From contig NZ_SCML01000004.1 of NCBI RefSeq assembly GCF_005503365.1, forward strand, positions 124,001-188,000: a DNA stretch of 64,000 nt, written 5' to 3'. Below, one piece after another: positions 1 through 9,349 of this stretch. The stretch's first letter is position 1; each line of letters opens with the position of its first letter. Source of the DNA: Hydrogenophaga sp. 2FB (lineage in GTDB: Bacteria; Pseudomonadota; Gammaproteobacteria; Burkholderiales; Burkholderiaceae_C). The notes beneath the pieces are model-generated. The model was not told the DNA's origin, did not search any database, and worked only from the letters and a program-made list of their open reading frames with translations. The translations under genes were made by a program, and so were the position numbers.

Positions 1-2
1 CA

Positions 3-683
3 GAACTCTTTGGAAGCGATGGCATCGCCCCCTTGGGTGCTTCGGCCGCATCCGCCATTGAACGTCTGCGTGAAGCAGGTCGCACATCCATGGTTGTGCG
101 CAAGGGTGAGCGTGATCTCGGCGCCATAGGACTGCTTGATACCCCACGCGAAGGCGCACGTGATGCACTGAAGCAGCTTCGAGAGCTCGGCATCACCCGC
201 ATGATCATGATCTCCGGGGACCACAAGAAGGTGGCAGAAGCGGTCGCCCGCGAGGTAGGACTCGACGAGGCCTGGGGCGACCTAATGCCCGAGGACAAGG
301 TGGAAGCGATTCGCAAGCTTCGCGAAGAAACCAAGGTGGCAATGGTTGGCGATGGCGTCAATGACGCGCCCGCTATGGCCAACGCGACCGTGGGCATCGC
401 TATGGGAGCTGCGGGCTCAGATGTGGCACTTGAAACCGCCGACGTGGCTCTCATGGCCGACGACTTGAGGAACCTTCCTTTCGCCGTAGGCTTGAGCCGC
501 CACACGCGTTCGGTAATTCGTCAGAACGTCTTTGTGAGTCTTGGCATCGTTGCGGTTCTAGTGCCTGCGACCATCATGGGTCTCGGCATTGGAGCAGCCG
601 TTGCCGTTCATGAGGGTTCAACACTTCTGGTCGTTTTCAACGCACTGCGCCTTCTGGCCTACAAGGGCCGCGACAAGAAGTAG
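3..683 (+). CDS. Heavy-metal P-type ATPase, C-terminal part (5' end outside window)
   Basis: C-terminal ~226 residues of a P1B-type metal-export ATPase (Cd/Zn/Pb class, CadA/ZntA-like), an inner-membrane pump. The frame is open to the window edge, so the N-terminal metal-binding domain, the CPx helix and the DKTGT site lie upstream. Visible are the P-domain motifs MISGDHKK (ATP/phosphate binding) and MVGDGVNDAPA (hinge and Mg site), followed by two closely spaced C-terminal hydrophobic helices (FVSLGIVAVLV, LLVVFNALRLLAY) ending in a short basic tail. The metal cannot be assigned from this part. It converges on the leftward CzcE-like gene, which fits a metal-resistance block. Confidence 0.9.
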   Translation, partial: ELFGSDGIAPLGASAASAIERLREAGRTSMVVRKGERDLGAIGLLDTPREGARDALKQLRELGITRMIMISGDHKKVAEAVAREVGLDEAWGDLMPEDKVEAIRKLREETKVAMVGDGVNDAPAMANATVGIAMGAAGSDVALETADVALMADDLRNLPFAVGLSRHTRSVIRQNVFVSLGIVAVLVPATIMGLGIGAAVAVHEGSTLLVVFNALRLLAYKGRDKK

Positions 684-783
684 AACGGGCACACACCATC
701 CGTGTGCAGACCGTCTACTCCAAGCGGCTGTCGTGGCATACCGTCCCGACAGCTTGGATTTGCTCATTTTGAGCGATGAACGC

Positions 784-1128
784 TCAACTGCGATACAGCG
801 GATTGCGGCTCACAAAGACGCGGAACTCCTTGTCGGAGAAGCCAGCCGGGGCAATCTTGGCAAGGTCCCAGGAACGGCCGCCAACACCATTGAAGGTCCA
901 CGTGAACTGGTTGCCTCCATTGCCGCGAAAGACGACGGTCTCACCGTAGGAAACATTGGCGTAGCTGGACGTACTCAGGTCGATAACACGTGCCGATGTC
1001 GTAGCAGGAGCGGGTTGGCCAATCAGCGCCTGCTCCTTGCTAGAAAGGCCTGCAGCGGAGGCGCTGGCCAGCGTGGCTGCAATTGAGACTGCGAAGGCGG
1101 CTTGACGGAAGGAATGGAGTTTGGACAT
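784..1128 (-). CDS. CzcE-like periplasmic metal-resistance protein (copy 1)
   Basis: About 114 residues: an Ala-rich signal peptide (FRQAAFAVSIAATLASASA) followed by the compact CzcE domain, recognisable by SYANVSYGETVVFRG, FTWTFNG and RSWDLAKIAPAGF. CzcE of Cupriavidus is a small periplasmic copper-binding protein tied to the czc system; its exact task is not settled. The ATG at 1128 is preferred over upstream starts because a GAGG Shine-Dalgarno sits about 7 nt before it and the signal peptide starts right after. A paralogue lies at 9688-10032. No czcCBA pump genes are in the window. Confidence 0.82.
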   Translation of the reverse strand: MSKLHSFRQAAFAVSIAATLASASAAGLSSKEQALIGQPAPATTSARVIDLSTSSYANVSYGETVVFRGNGGNQFTWTFNGVGGRSWDLAKIAPAGFSDKEFRVFVSRNPLYRS

Positions 1129-1237
1129 GCAGGACCTCATAAGTGATTTGGAACGCCTCTCGTGTGAGGCAACAGCTGCCGTTTCGGCACTGAGAAGCAC
1201 TGTATGAGTTGGTCCGCAACAACATGAAGTCATCAAA

Positions 1238-1253
1238 ATGACAAATCAGTCAT
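1238..1253. promoter_or_regulatory. CusR/CopR-like box upstream of czcE copy 1
   Basis: Inverted repeat ATGAC-AAATCA-GTCAT, 110 bp upstream of the czcE start. It matches the E. coli CusR box (ATGACAA-nn-TTGTCAT) except at two positions. The same element occurs 108 bp upstream of the second czcE copy. Probably the target of one of the two OmpR-type regulators encoded nearby. Confidence 0.6.
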
Positions 1254-1354
1254 ATTTGAAAACCATGCTGAACAGTTAGCGCACAGCCGATAGGCTGAGC
1301 GACATAGGCCGCCCGTTGAACTGTCTTCACTAATGAGGCCGAGCGGTTGTCGAC

Positions 1355-2689
1355 CTACTTGGCGAACCGCTTCAGAAGGATACCCACGCTGGTGATGCCA
1401 TTGCTCGATGCAGCCATGGTTGCGCCACCATGCATACGCGCAATAGCCGCAACAATCGAGAGGCCGAGACCGTGGTTTTTGCTAGCGCCGCTGCGTGATA
1501 CATCGGCTCGGAAGAATCGGTCAAACATCCTGGAGAGGGTCTGCTGGTCAATCGGAGCCCCACTATTTTCGACGAGAACTGTCACCTGCTCGAAAGCATC
1601 GGGCTCAATCCTCACCACTAGGCTTGAGCCCTTTGTGGCATAGCGGGTGGCATTGCTGACCAAGTTGGAGAACGCGCGCTGTAACAGCTGTAGGTCGAAC
1701 TCTCCATCGACGTCCCCCTTCACCTCAAGGGTTAGTCCAGCATCATCGAGGGTAGCTTCGTGATACTCAGCAACACGTCGCACGACTGCCGCGAGGCTGG
1801 GGGTTGATGTGCGACGCGCAACTGCCCCCCTGTCCGCTTGCGAGAGAAACAGCATGTCGTGCACTATCCCAGCGATGCGCTGCAAATCCTCCAGATTCGA
1901 ACCGAGCAACTCACGTATCTCGTCCGGACTCTTGGATGAATGCATCGCCAGTTCAGCACCGCTCATCAACGTCGTCAGTGGTGTCAACAACTCGTGGGCC
2001 ACGTCAGCGTTGAAGCCCTCCATTTGTTCGTAAGACTGGTCGAGACGGGCCAACAAATCGTTGAATTGCGCAATCAGCGGAGCGAGCTCGTCAGGCTGTC
2101 GTGAACCATCCAGTCGGTGGTGCAGCGTTCCTGCCGTGAGCACTTGTACCTGGGCCGAAAGTTCACGCAAAGGCCGCAGACCTATCCATACCAGGAAAGA
2201 ACCGCCGAAGGAAATCAGCAGTACGCCTCCCACCGCCGCCCCAAAGAGAATCAATGCGATGCGCCGCAACACCAGAGCGTCGCCACCTACATCCAGCGAT
2301 AACTCTGTGCGAAGCATTTGCTGGCCAGGCTTCGGGGAGTCGAGGTTAAACTGAATCACTCGTCGCTCACGCCTCGATGAAGGCAGCAGTTTTTCGTGGA
2401 AGATTGCCCCATCTGCCTGCACCACAGAAAGCCCGAGCTGGGGATGGCCAACCACGAAATCGTCGAGCTCGTGCTTGAGCTTGACATCATTGCCAGTGCG
2501 GGCGGCCTCGGTGGCAAGATACGTGAGAAGGGCCTGCTTCTGACCCAACTCCTCCAGCTGGCGCGCCTTAAACGCGTAGTGTGTGGCCCCGTACACCGTC
2601 GCGCATACGATTAACAGCCCTCCCAAGCTCTGCCACGCAAGCCAGACCGACAGCCGCCGTCCTAGCGAATTTGCGCCCTTCTGATTCAT
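1355..2689 (-). CDS. Heavy-metal sensor histidine kinase (CzcS/CusS type)
   Basis: 444-residue inner-membrane kinase. Order: TM1 (~12-36), periplasmic sensor (~37-142), TM2 (~143-170), HAMP (~171-220), dimerisation/phosphoacceptor helix with H232, and a HATPase_c domain with N-box [10 protein letters not shown] and G2 box GLGLSIV. Family: heavy-metal sensor kinases paired with OmpR regulators. Its start overlaps the stop of the response-regulator gene by 4 bp (ATGA), so the two are translationally coupled. Odd: the H-box reads HELLTP rather than the usual HELRTP. The metal sensed is not readable from sequence; Zn/Cd/Co or Cu are likely. Confidence 0.88.
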   Translation of the reverse strand: MNQKGANSLGRRLSVWLAWQSLGGLLIVCATVYGATHYAFKARQLEELGQKQALLTYLATEAARTGNDVKLKHELDDFVVGHPQLGLSVVQADGAIFHEKLLPSSRRERRVIQFNLDSPKPGQQMLRTELSLDVGGDALVLRRIALILFGAAVGGVLLISFGGSFLVWIGLRPLRELSAQVQVLTAGTLHHRLDGSRQPDELAPLIAQFNDLLARLDQSYEQMEGFNADVAHELLTPLTTLMSGAELAMHSSKSPDEIRELLGSNLEDLQRIAGIVHDMLFLSQADRGAVARRTSTPSLAAVVRRVAEYHEATLDDAGLTLEVKGDVDGEFDLQLLQRAFSNLVSNATRYATKGSSLVVRIEPDAFEQVTVLVENSGAPIDQQTLSRMFDRFFRADVSRSGASKNHGLGLSIVAAIARMHGGATMAASSNGITSVGILLKRFAK

Positions 2690-3372
2690 TCTTGTCGGGG
2701 TTCCAGTATGTAGCCGACGCCGCGAACCGTGTGAATCAACGGGCTGTCAAATGGTACATCCACTTTGCTACGCAAGCGTCGGACTGCAGCGTCCACCACA
2801 TTTGTGTTGCTGTCAAAGTTCATGTCCCACACTTGCGAGGCTATTTCGGTTCTCGAAAGTACTTGACCTTGCCGTCGAAGGAGCAAAGAAAGAAGGCTGA
2901 ACTCTTGAGATGTCAGGAGAATCTTCTGCCCTCGGCGACACACCTTGCGACCGACTAGGTCAACTTCAAGGTCAGCCACGCTAAGTGACGTGAGTTGCTC
3001 CGCCCCTGGTCCCGTCTGCTCTCGTCTCAACAACGCCTGAACCCGGGCAACAAGTTCAGAAAATGCAAAAGGCTTGACCATATAGTCGTCTGCACCAGTG
3101 TTCAGACCGCGCACTCGGTCTTCCACTTTTACTCTGGCAGTCAGCATTAGCACCCGCGTGCGCTTACTCTGGCGCAATGCGGCCAACAAGCCAAGCCCGT
3201 CGATGCCGGGAAGCATCCCATCCAGAACGATGAGGTCGTAGTCGGACTCCATCGCGAGATGCAGGCCATCAATGCCGTTATGCGCAAGATCCACCACGAA
3301 GCCCGCCTCCTCGAGCCCTTTTCGAAGGTACTCCGCTAGCTTGACTTCATCCTCAATCACCAACAGTTTCAT
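2686..3372 (-). CDS. OmpR-family response regulator of the first metal two-component system
   Basis: 228 residues: receiver domain (acidic pair ED near residue 7-8, phosphoacceptor D in IVLDGMLPG, conserved K in [10 protein letters not shown]) and a C-terminal winged helix ending in [12 protein letters not shown]. Closest in style to CzcR/CopR/IrlR. The start at 3372 (MKLLVIEDE) is chosen because the conserved receiver strand begins there; upstream residues of the open frame have no family match. First gene of a two-gene operon with the kinase. Likely candidate, with the regulator at 8596-9276, for binding the TGAC-N6-GTCA boxes in this block. Confidence 0.88.
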   Translation of the reverse strand: MKLLVIEDEVKLAEYLRKGLEEAGFVVDLAHNGIDGLHLAMESDYDLIVLDGMLPGIDGLGLLAALRQSKRTRVLMLTARVKVEDRVRGLNTGADDYMVKPFAFSELVARVQALLRREQTGPGAEQLTSLSVADLEVDLVGRKVCRRGQKILLTSQEFSLLSLLLRRQGQVLSRTEIASQVWDMNFDSNTNVVDAAVRRLRSKVDVPFDSPLIHTVRGVGYILEPRQE

Positions 3373-3739
3373 GTGCATCAAACCCCAAAAAATGGTCAAC
3401 CCAGGTGGCGCACAGAGATGTGCTTAGCACGCCGCCTCTCAGGTGCGATGATTGGACACCTTTTTTCAATTGGCGTTCCCGCCAGGAGATGGCCAGACCA
3501 CTCGCCGCCCAAGATGCTGCTGAACCACGAATCGCCGGTAGGTCTTTGCGTTCGGAAGCAAACCCGCCTTGCTTGTACAGGGGGTGGCCACCTTCCCATA
3601 TGGAGCTCGTGGAAGTGTACGTATCGCAAAACCCTTGTCAGCGGTACGGCCAAGAGTGGCAAAGCGCAATCTTCCAGGAAAGCAGGACCATTCACTTTTG
3701 ATACCGACGCGACAAGAGAAGGCTTTAGCCTGAAAGGCA
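3373..3739. other. Intergenic stretch without a supported gene
   Basis: Open frames exist on both strands here but none has a credible start, motif or family resemblance. The segment next to 3372 must hold the promoter of the two-component operon; no TGAC-N6-GTCA box is visible in it. Confidence 0.5.
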
Positions 3740-3776
3740 AAAGGCCTCGCATCCCTGGAAGGAACTTGAGGCCTTT
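3740..3776 (-). terminator. Probable terminator of the porin gene
   Basis: Perfect 9-bp stem AAAGGCCTC / GAGGCCTTT around a 19-nt loop, 52 bp past the porin stop. On the minus strand it is followed by a pyrimidine-rich but not pure T stretch, so it is a good but not textbook intrinsic terminator. Confidence 0.6.
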
Positions 3777-3827
3777 CTATTCCGCAGTTGACTCTCGGCC
3801 CGTCGGGCTGCCGAGAGTGAGCGAAGC

Positions 3828-4817
3828 TTAGAAGTTGTGGCGGATACCCACGGCAACCGAGCTGAAATCGGCACCGGCGACACCAGTCATGTATGTAGCG
3901 TTGCTGTTGTTGTTTACACGTGTGTAGTACCCGTAAACCTTCGTGCGCTTGCTCAGGTTGTAGTTGTAGCCCAGCGTGTATTGGGTAGCATCGCTGTCTA
4001 CGATGTTCTCGTATTCGCCTGCGCGGCCCACGTTCACATGAAACTCCGAGGCGCCAACGCTGTAGGCAGCCGCCAAGCGAAGGTTGTTGCGCGTTCCAGC
4101 TCCGGTAGGCCGAATCTGATTTGCGTCATCGTTGCGCTGGTAGTAGCCACCAAGCGTAAATTGGCCAACGGAATACAGCGCGCGCAAAGAGAGCTGCTTG
4201 TTGCTGTCAATGACGCTGTACCCTGCGCCAAGGTCCAGCGCACCCATGGCGTAATTGGCAGCGAAGTCGTAGCCGTTCTTGCCACCGGTACCGGGCGCTT
4301 GCTCATGCAGAACGACCGAACCTTCTGCAGTGAAGCCACCGATGTTGGGGGTGCGGTAGGCAATCGTGTTGCCAGTGCCGGGGCCACCGAACCACACCGG
4401 GTCGTAGTACAGGGCGTCAGACGAGGAGCCCGTATCGTGGTTGTGCAGGCTGACGTAGTCGGCAGAAGCGTAGTACGAGGCGGGGAAGAAGTTGCCCAGG
4501 CGAACGGTACCAAATCCGCCCGACAGGTTCACTTCGCTGTGGCGACCGAAGAGCGCACCACTGCCAACACCGGTGTCCGACTGGAAACCGCTTTCCAGCT
4601 GGAAGCCAGCAGTCAGACCGCCACCGAGATCCTCAACGCCCTTGAAGCCAAAGCGCGAGCTGTTGTTGGCCACAACCGTGGTCTTCACACCACCCACATC
4701 TTGGCGTTCCACCGTGGTATTCACACGGCCGTACAGCGTCACGCTGCTTTGGGCAAAGGCGGCGGTGGTCCCGAGGAGGGCGAGCACGACCAGTGCCGAA
4801 CGATTCGTCTTGTTCAT
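3828..4817 (-). CDS. Gram-negative outer-membrane porin (OmpC-like, Burkholderiales type)
   Basis: 329 residues, usual size for the family. Signal peptide with cleavage after AFAQ, then SSVTLYGRVNTTVE, the typical first strand of beta-proteobacterial trimeric porins, the constriction-loop region in the middle, and a C-terminal strand ending in F (VAVGIRHNF), the beta-barrel assembly signal. General diffusion channel. Single-gene unit, with the terminator-like hairpin downstream and a 400-bp upstream region that carries a TGACGATATCGTCA palindrome about 335 bp away, nearer to the divergent Sel1 gene. A role in metal resistance is not shown. Confidence 0.92.
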   Translation of the reverse strand: MNKTNRSALVVLALLGTTAAFAQSSVTLYGRVNTTVERQDVGGVKTTVVANNSSRFGFKGVEDLGGGLTAGFQLESGFQSDTGVGSGALFGRHSEVNLSGGFGTVRLGNFFPASYYASADYVSLHNHDTGSSSDALYYDPVWFGGPGTGNTIAYRTPNIGGFTAEGSVVLHEQAPGTGGKNGYDFAANYAMGALDLGAGYSVIDSNKQLSLRALYSVGQFTLGGYYQRNDDANQIRPTGAGTRNNLRLAAAYSVGASEFHVNVGRAGEYENIVDSDATQYTLGYNYNLSKRTKVYGYYTRVNNNSNATYMTGVAGADFSSVAVGIRHNF

Positions 4818-5151
4818 GAGATTTCCTTTACGCTGATAGCTCTATTCAGAGACTAGTTGGGGGGATGAATCGCACCTCGTATGTTGGCCAAAAATGTCAC
4901 CGAAGACGAACAACCAAAATTGATGGCTGTCTGACCAAGCGCATGACGACGGTGCGTACCCGTGACTATGTTCACGTCTACGCATGAACGCTCCCCCCGC
5001 GCCTAGTTGAGGAAAATTCGCTAGCGATTTGCCCGGAAACAAGCGCAATTCGTTGCCCCCTTCGCACGCACCAACCCACACCGCCCTTCCGACGTTGTGT
5101 TTTTCCGTCACAACATACGAGAAGCTCCAATCGTGAAAATAACAATTTGGT
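4818..5151. other. Divergent intergenic region between porin and Sel1-type gene
   Basis: AT-richer than its surroundings, with no supported gene. It should carry the porin promoter and part of the promoter of the rightward gene at 5220. Confidence 0.45.
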
Positions 5152-5165
5152 GACGATATCGTCAT
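5152..5165. promoter_or_regulatory. Perfect TGAC-N6-GTCA palindrome
   Basis: TGACGATATCGTCA, a perfect 14-bp palindrome 55 bp upstream of the Sel1-type gene. It has the same half-sites and spacing as the boxes upstream of both czcE copies, so it is probably an operator of the same regulators. Confidence 0.55.
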
Positions 5166-5219
5166 CAGAGCGAAAGCTCGTGGAAACCAGCATCTCGATA
5201 GATTCCTCGACAGGTTTCT

Positions 5220-6785
5220 ATGGGAGTTCTGAAGAACATGCGACGTCAAGACGTTCAACTGCTGGCCCTTGCGAGACAAGGGGACTTGGATGCGCTATGC
5301 GAGGTTGGGCAACGCTACTTGCAAGGTATGCAGGGCTTTCCCCAATACACGGACCTAGGCCTTAAATACCTATCTCACCCAGCACTTTCTACTTCGGAGC
5401 GCTCCGCCAGGATAATTGCGGAAGGACTTTCGCTTGGCGACATCGTCCGGCGCGACCTGGCCCTCGTACTGGCCGCCGCAGCAAGCGCTGGTTCAGCAGC
5501 TGCTTGCCTCAAGCTGGGTGTATGGCGTGGGTTGACGCAGTGGGACGAGGAGCCTGCTCTTGAGCTATGGGAGCGAGCCCAATCCTTAGGGAGTGAGACG
5601 GCCTCGAGGGCTCTAAACGCGTACAAGAACTCCGATGACAACCGTCTCCTATCGGCACTGACAACGTTTGTTGAGGAGCCCGAAATTGCGACAGAAAGCA
5701 CCGTCGCACACGCACTCTGTGAGGCCACCCGTGCAGTTGACTCTGCGCTCGTCATTCAACGTCTAAATTTCGCTATCGCGCTGCCGTTGGAGCGGGGCCC
5801 TGAGTTGTGCGATGCAATTTGTGATTCCCTGGTCTTCCTGCAACGCAACCAGGTGTCTCTACCCGAACTTGACAGTGCGACGCTTCATGCCGTCCTGGAG
5901 GACTGTGTGGCCCGAAGAAACGCCGAAGCGGCTTTGCTTTTGGGGCGCGCGTCTTGCGGCATAGACACTGCATTTGCGTTGTCCGAGAGTCTTGTGCCCA
6001 GACGGAATCTTCGAGGGGGTACCGCGCTACTACTTCGTGCAGCGGACGCCGGTTTGAGTGAGGCCTGGCTGCTCCTCCACAGAGTTCACTCGGACGGCCA
6101 AGGCTCCGTGGCCAACCCTCAGGCAGCTCTCTTTTTTCTTGAGAAAGCAGCAGCCAGTGGAAACGCCAATGCGCAACGCCAGCTTGGCGCCATGATTCTC
6201 AAATCAGCTACTGGAATCGCAGAGCAGGAGCTTGGGCTCCACTGGATGTCGCAAGCTGCAGGCCAAGACGACGCAATTGCGAAAAGTCTGCTGCAGTCGT
6301 TCGTTCTTCCCGTGCAAGGAACTGACGACGACGCTCTACATGTCATTGAGGAACTACAAAAGATCGACCCCTGGGTCGCGCATCGCTTGCGCGTCTCGAG
6401 GCATTTTGGGTTGACCAAAGCTGAAGCAACGTGTGTAGACGTGGTGTCCGGCGTCAGGTCTTGGGGTCTCGTTGTTTCAAGCGGAGCAGCAGACCGCAAT
6501 CAGAGAACCAGATTTGGCCGAGCTATACCGGCGCTAAAGGGTCAATTTATCGACAGCTTACGAGAGTCCGCCGAGTTCTTCCGACTCGCAGGCGAGGGCC
6601 CAGTGCTGTCCAACGCCGAACAGCGACAGCGGTCGCAGAAGCTTCGATACCGACTTGACCGCAGCGGCGTCGACGAGTCCATGTTTTTCGCACAAGTCCC
6701 GACATCGACTCTCACTTCACTTCGACACGGATCCAGCTGGGCGCAGGGGGTACGACAAACCTTGCGAACCGCGATTGCCCATTGA
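5220..6785 (+). CDS. Sel1/TPR-like helical repeat protein
   Basis: 521 residues built mostly of short alpha-helical hairpins. Sel1-like signatures are AAASAGSAAACLKLGVW (~95-110) and, best, AALFFLEKAAASGNANAQRQLGAMI (~300-325) followed by GLHWMSQAAGQDDAIAKSLL. No signal peptide or membrane segment is seen. Sel1 repeats mediate protein-protein contacts, so a cytosolic scaffold role is plausible, but no partner can be named. The C-terminal ~120 residues lack clear repeats. The palindrome 55 bp upstream suggests control by the local two-component systems. ATG at 5220 is the first plausible start; its ribosome site is weak. Confidence 0.75.
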   Translation: MGVLKNMRRQDVQLLALARQGDLDALCEVGQRYLQGMQGFPQYTDLGLKYLSHPALSTSERSARIIAEGLSLGDIVRRDLALVLAAAASAGSAAACLKLGVWRGLTQWDEEPALELWERAQSLGSETASRALNAYKNSDDNRLLSALTTFVEEPEIATESTVAHALCEATRAVDSALVIQRLNFAIALPLERGPELCDAICDSLVFLQRNQVSLPELDSATLHAVLEDCVARRNAEAALLLGRASCGIDTAFALSESLVPRRNLRGGTALLLRAADAGLSEAWLLLHRVHSDGQGSVANPQAALFFLEKAAASGNANAQRQLGAMILKSATGIAEQELGLHWMSQAAGQDDAIAKSLLQSFVLPVQGTDDDALHVIEELQKIDPWVAHRLRVSRHFGLTKAEATCVDVVSGVRSWGLVVSSGAADRNQRTRFGRAIPALKGQFIDSLRESAEFFRLAGEGPVLSNAEQRQRSQKLRYRLDRSGVDESMFFAQVPTSTLTSLRHGSSWAQGVRQTLRTAIAH

Positions 6786-6797
6786 ACGCCCCTGTCC

Positions 6798-6812
6798 TGA
6801 CAAAAAAGTAAT
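6798..6812. promoter_or_regulatory. CopR/CusR-like box upstream of copK-like gene
   Basis: TGAC-AAAAAA-GTAAT about 100 bp before the copK-like start, the same distance as the boxes in front of the czcE copies. The right half-site is GTAAT rather than GTCAT, so it is a weaker match. Confidence 0.4.
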
Positions 6813-6913
6813 GCTCAGGCAGCGCTTTCGTCACGGCTATCTGGGTAGCTTAGGGGGGTACGCATGTACTCCGAAGCAACCGTGCTGTTCGGAAAATCAA
6901 AGAAGGAACAGAT

Positions 6914-7198
6914 ATGAAAACGAAACTTGCCATCGTGGCTTTTGGCCTCGCCTCCACCTCCGTCTTCGCTGGGCACGCCGCCGTCGAAGCCGCCAAGGAA
7001 ATCATCCCACTCAAGGACGGAGGCAGTCTCTACATCTTCCCTGATGGAAAGATGGGCAAGGAGAGCCGGGTAGGTACCGCCGTGTATCTGAAGAAGGGCA
7101 AAATTCTGGAGACCACAGATGGTCGATCAATCCCTGTCACGAGCAACGAAGTGGCCCGCATGGACTATCTTCTGAACAAAGACCACAGCAACAACTGA
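6914..7198 (+). CDS. copK: CopK-like periplasmic protein lacking the Cu(I)-binding methionines
   Basis: 94 residues: a signal peptide (cleavage near SVFA-GHA) and a ~74-residue beta-rich domain aligning end to end with Cupriavidus CopK (shared L.DG..., DGKMG, GK..ETTDG, NE.AR.D, ...H near the end). CopK binds Cu(I) through four Met residues (28, 38, 44, 54 of the mature protein). Aligned by eye these are K, L, L and V here, while the C-terminal His near position 70 is kept. It therefore may bind Cu(II) or another metal, or act as a chaperone without Cu(I) binding. GGAAC precedes the ATG. It converges on a sensor kinase gene. Confidence 0.78.
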   Translation: MKTKLAIVAFGLASTSVFAGHAAVEAAKEIIPLKDGGSLYIFPDGKMGKESRVGTAVYLKKGKILETTDGRSIPVTSNEVARMDYLLNKDHSNN

Positions 7199-7209
7199 AG
7201 CAAGTTCAC

Positions 7210-8580
7210 CTAGTGCGATGGGGACATCACCTTCTCAAATTCGAGAACAAAGGTGTTGACCCCAGCTAAGGACGTCAGTTTGACTTGACCGTGGTGGGCT
7301 CTCATGATGGCTTTGGTGATAGCAAGGCCTAGGCCCAGACCCCCGGCATCTTTCACCTTCGGCGACGAGAGTCGTACGAAGCGGTCAAAGAGCGACGCTT
7401 GAGAGGCAACGGGAATCTCTTCTCCCCTGTTGGCAATCGCCAGACTGGCCTTGCCTTCAGCTGTGCTGATGCTGATATCGATGGTGGATGCGGGCTGCGC
7501 ATATTTGACTGCATTTGACAGCAGATTGCTGATTGCGCGACGAATCATCAGACGGTCACCTTGCACGCGCGCGGAGCCCTTGACTGCAAAGCTCAGCGCC
7601 TTTTCGCTTGCCGTAACGTCATAGAAATCAACCAACGATTGAGACTCCACATCGAGCTCGATTAGTTGGACAGATGGCAGAGCGTGCATGTTCTCCGTTC
7701 GTGCCAGGAAGAGCATGTCTGAGATAGTGCGAGCTTGGTCTTGCAGTTCTTCCGATATCGTCTCAATCGTGCTTCGGTACTCGTCACTGGTTCGTGATTG
7801 AGCCAGTGTGACTTGCGCGACAGTCAGAAGGTTGCTGACTGGCGTTCGCATCTCATGTGCCAGATTCGCCGAAAAGGCGCTCAGGCGGGCAAAGTCGCTT
7901 TGGAGGCGATCCAGCAAGCCGTTCAATGAGTTAGCAAGATCGCGCATCTCCTTTGGCCAACTCTGTGCCGAGATCCGCTCCGACAGCCTATTTGCATTTA
8001 TTTGCTCGGCTCTTGCTCTCATCGTAGTAAGGGGCTTGAGGCCGCCTCGGCTTGCTAGCCAGCCGAGCATCGTGCCCACCATCACCGCGAAGCACACATA
8101 CCCCAACGTCTTCATGGACAACACGTCCAGGAAGTCCGTGTGCTGGCGTGTGTCTACTGCGGCTATCACTGAGAGCTTCTTTGAGCCCTCTCCACCGAGG
8201 CTGACTTCGAAGCGTTTGGCATGAAAGCTGTGGGCTGTCCTTCGCCAGTCTTTGACCTCCCCAGCGTTGGCGAACTCTTCTGCTAGGCCCGCTGGCAACT
8301 GCAAATCTCGATGTTCAAATAGGTCACCAGTGTCGCTGAGCACTTTGATGTAGAGCCCAGCATGCCCGGGCATGCTTGTGGCAAGCCACCCCCTCAGCTC
8401 ATCCTCTGTCCGGCTATTTCGCGCCGCCTCAGCGACGAGCTGGACCTTACCCTGCAGCAACAGCTCGTCCAGCTCGTGAAACCGGCTGCTTGTTTCCCGA
8501 AAGACCAGCCACGAGAATCCGGCTAAGACTACCGCCAGCACGCAGGCGAATAGAATCGTCAATCGAACGGTCAACGACAT
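7210..8580 (-). CDS. Heavy-metal sensor histidine kinase (CusS/CopS type)
   Basis: 456 residues. TM1 ~6-27, periplasmic sensor ~28-157, TM2 ~158-176, HAMP ~177-230, canonical phosphoacceptor helix with H242 in HEMRTP, then HATPase_c with NLLSNAVKYA and GLGLAITKAI. Unlike the kinase at 1355 the H-box is standard. The ATG at 8580 is preferred to a TTG three codons upstream. It lies 15 bp after the stop of its regulator gene, one operon. Copper or silver is the likely signal given the adjacent copK-like gene, which is inference. Confidence 0.88.
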   Translation of the reverse strand: MSLTVRLTILFACVLAVVLAGFSWLVFRETSSRFHELDELLLQGKVQLVAEAARNSRTEDELRGWLATSMPGHAGLYIKVLSDTGDLFEHRDLQLPAGLAEEFANAGEVKDWRRTAHSFHAKRFEVSLGGEGSKKLSVIAAVDTRQHTDFLDVLSMKTLGYVCFAVMVGTMLGWLASRGGLKPLTTMRARAEQINANRLSERISAQSWPKEMRDLANSLNGLLDRLQSDFARLSAFSANLAHEMRTPVSNLLTVAQVTLAQSRTSDEYRSTIETISEELQDQARTISDMLFLARTENMHALPSVQLIELDVESQSLVDFYDVTASEKALSFAVKGSARVQGDRLMIRRAISNLLSNAVKYAQPASTIDISISTAEGKASLAIANRGEEIPVASQASLFDRFVRLSSPKVKDAGGLGLGLAITKAIMRAHHGQVKLTSLAGVNTFVLEFEKVMSPSH

Positions 8581-8595
8581 AGTTCTCAAACACTT

Positions 8596-9276
8596 TCAGG
8601 GCTCGGGTTCGTCAAGCACGTAGCCCATGCCACGCACCGTTCTAAGCAGCTTGGCGTCGAACGCGTCATCGATTTTTGATCGGAGCCGCCCCACTGCGAC
8701 AACAATCACATTGCTCTCACTGTCAAAGTTGATGTCCCACATCAGCGAGGCTATCAAGGTGCGCGGGAGGACCTCTCCTCGGCGCCGCATGAAGAGCTCA
8801 AGTAGCCCGAACTCCTTCGCTGTCAGGTCCAAGCGGCGGCCCGCCCTGCTAGCCCGTCTACGCACGAGGTCCAACTGCAAGTCGGCCACTTGGAGCGTTG
8901 TGGCTTCCTGGGACTGGGTACCTCTGCGCAACACCGTCTTTATGCGTGCGAGAAGCTCGGAGAACGAAAACGGCTTGATCAGATAGTCGTCTGCTCCCAA
9001 CTCAAGACCTTTGACGCGGTCTTCAATGCTGTCTCTCGCGGTGAGGTACAGAACCGGCAGATGAGGCTTCTTTCTCCGCAACGAGCGCAACACCGACCAT
9101 CCGTCAATTCCAGGCAAATTCACATCCAACAGCACTAGGTCGTAGTCACCCTCCGTAGCCTCGTGCAAGCCGTCAACTCCATCCCGCATCAACTCGGTGT
9201 AGTACCCCGCTTCTCTCAGACCTTGCTTGAGGTATTCGCCCGTATGGGCTTCGTCCTCCACGATAAGAATTTTCAT
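8596..9276 (-). CDS. OmpR-family response regulator (CopR/CusR type)
   Basis: 226 residues: receiver with ED acidic pair, phosphoacceptor D in [10 protein letters not shown] and K in [10 protein letters not shown], then a winged helix ending in [12 protein letters not shown]. Close to CopR/CusR/PcoR. It heads the operon with the kinase at 7210-8580. A box TGACGAACATGTAAT lies about 60 bp upstream, consistent with autoregulation. The most reasonable binder of the CusR-like boxes upstream of both czcE genes and of the copK-like gene. Confidence 0.88.
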   Translation of the reverse strand: MKILIVEDEAHTGEYLKQGLREAGYYTELMRDGVDGLHEATEGDYDLVLLDVNLPGIDGWSVLRSLRRKKPHLPVLYLTARDSIEDRVKGLELGADDYLIKPFSFSELLARIKTVLRRGTQSQEATTLQVADLQLDLVRRRASRAGRRLDLTAKEFGLLELFMRRRGEVLPRTLIASLMWDINFDSESNVIVVAVGRLRSKIDDAFDAKLLRTVRGMGYVLDEPEP

Positions 9277-9334
9277 ATGGCGACCGTCTCCAAGGCTCGG
9301 CAGTTTGGCACGTGAAGTTCTTCAATCCGGAATG

Positions 9335-9349
9335 TGACGAACATGTAAT
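9335..9349. promoter_or_regulatory. CopR-box-like sequence upstream of regulator gene
   Basis: TGAC-GAACAT-GTAAT, about 60 bp before the regulator start, with the half-site spacing of the other boxes in this block. Probable autoregulatory site. Confidence 0.45.

Noticed and set aside
3837..4856. 339-codon rightward open frame over the porin gene
   Set aside because: Antisense shadow of the porin; composition lacks domain or signal features, while the leftward frame is an obvious porin.
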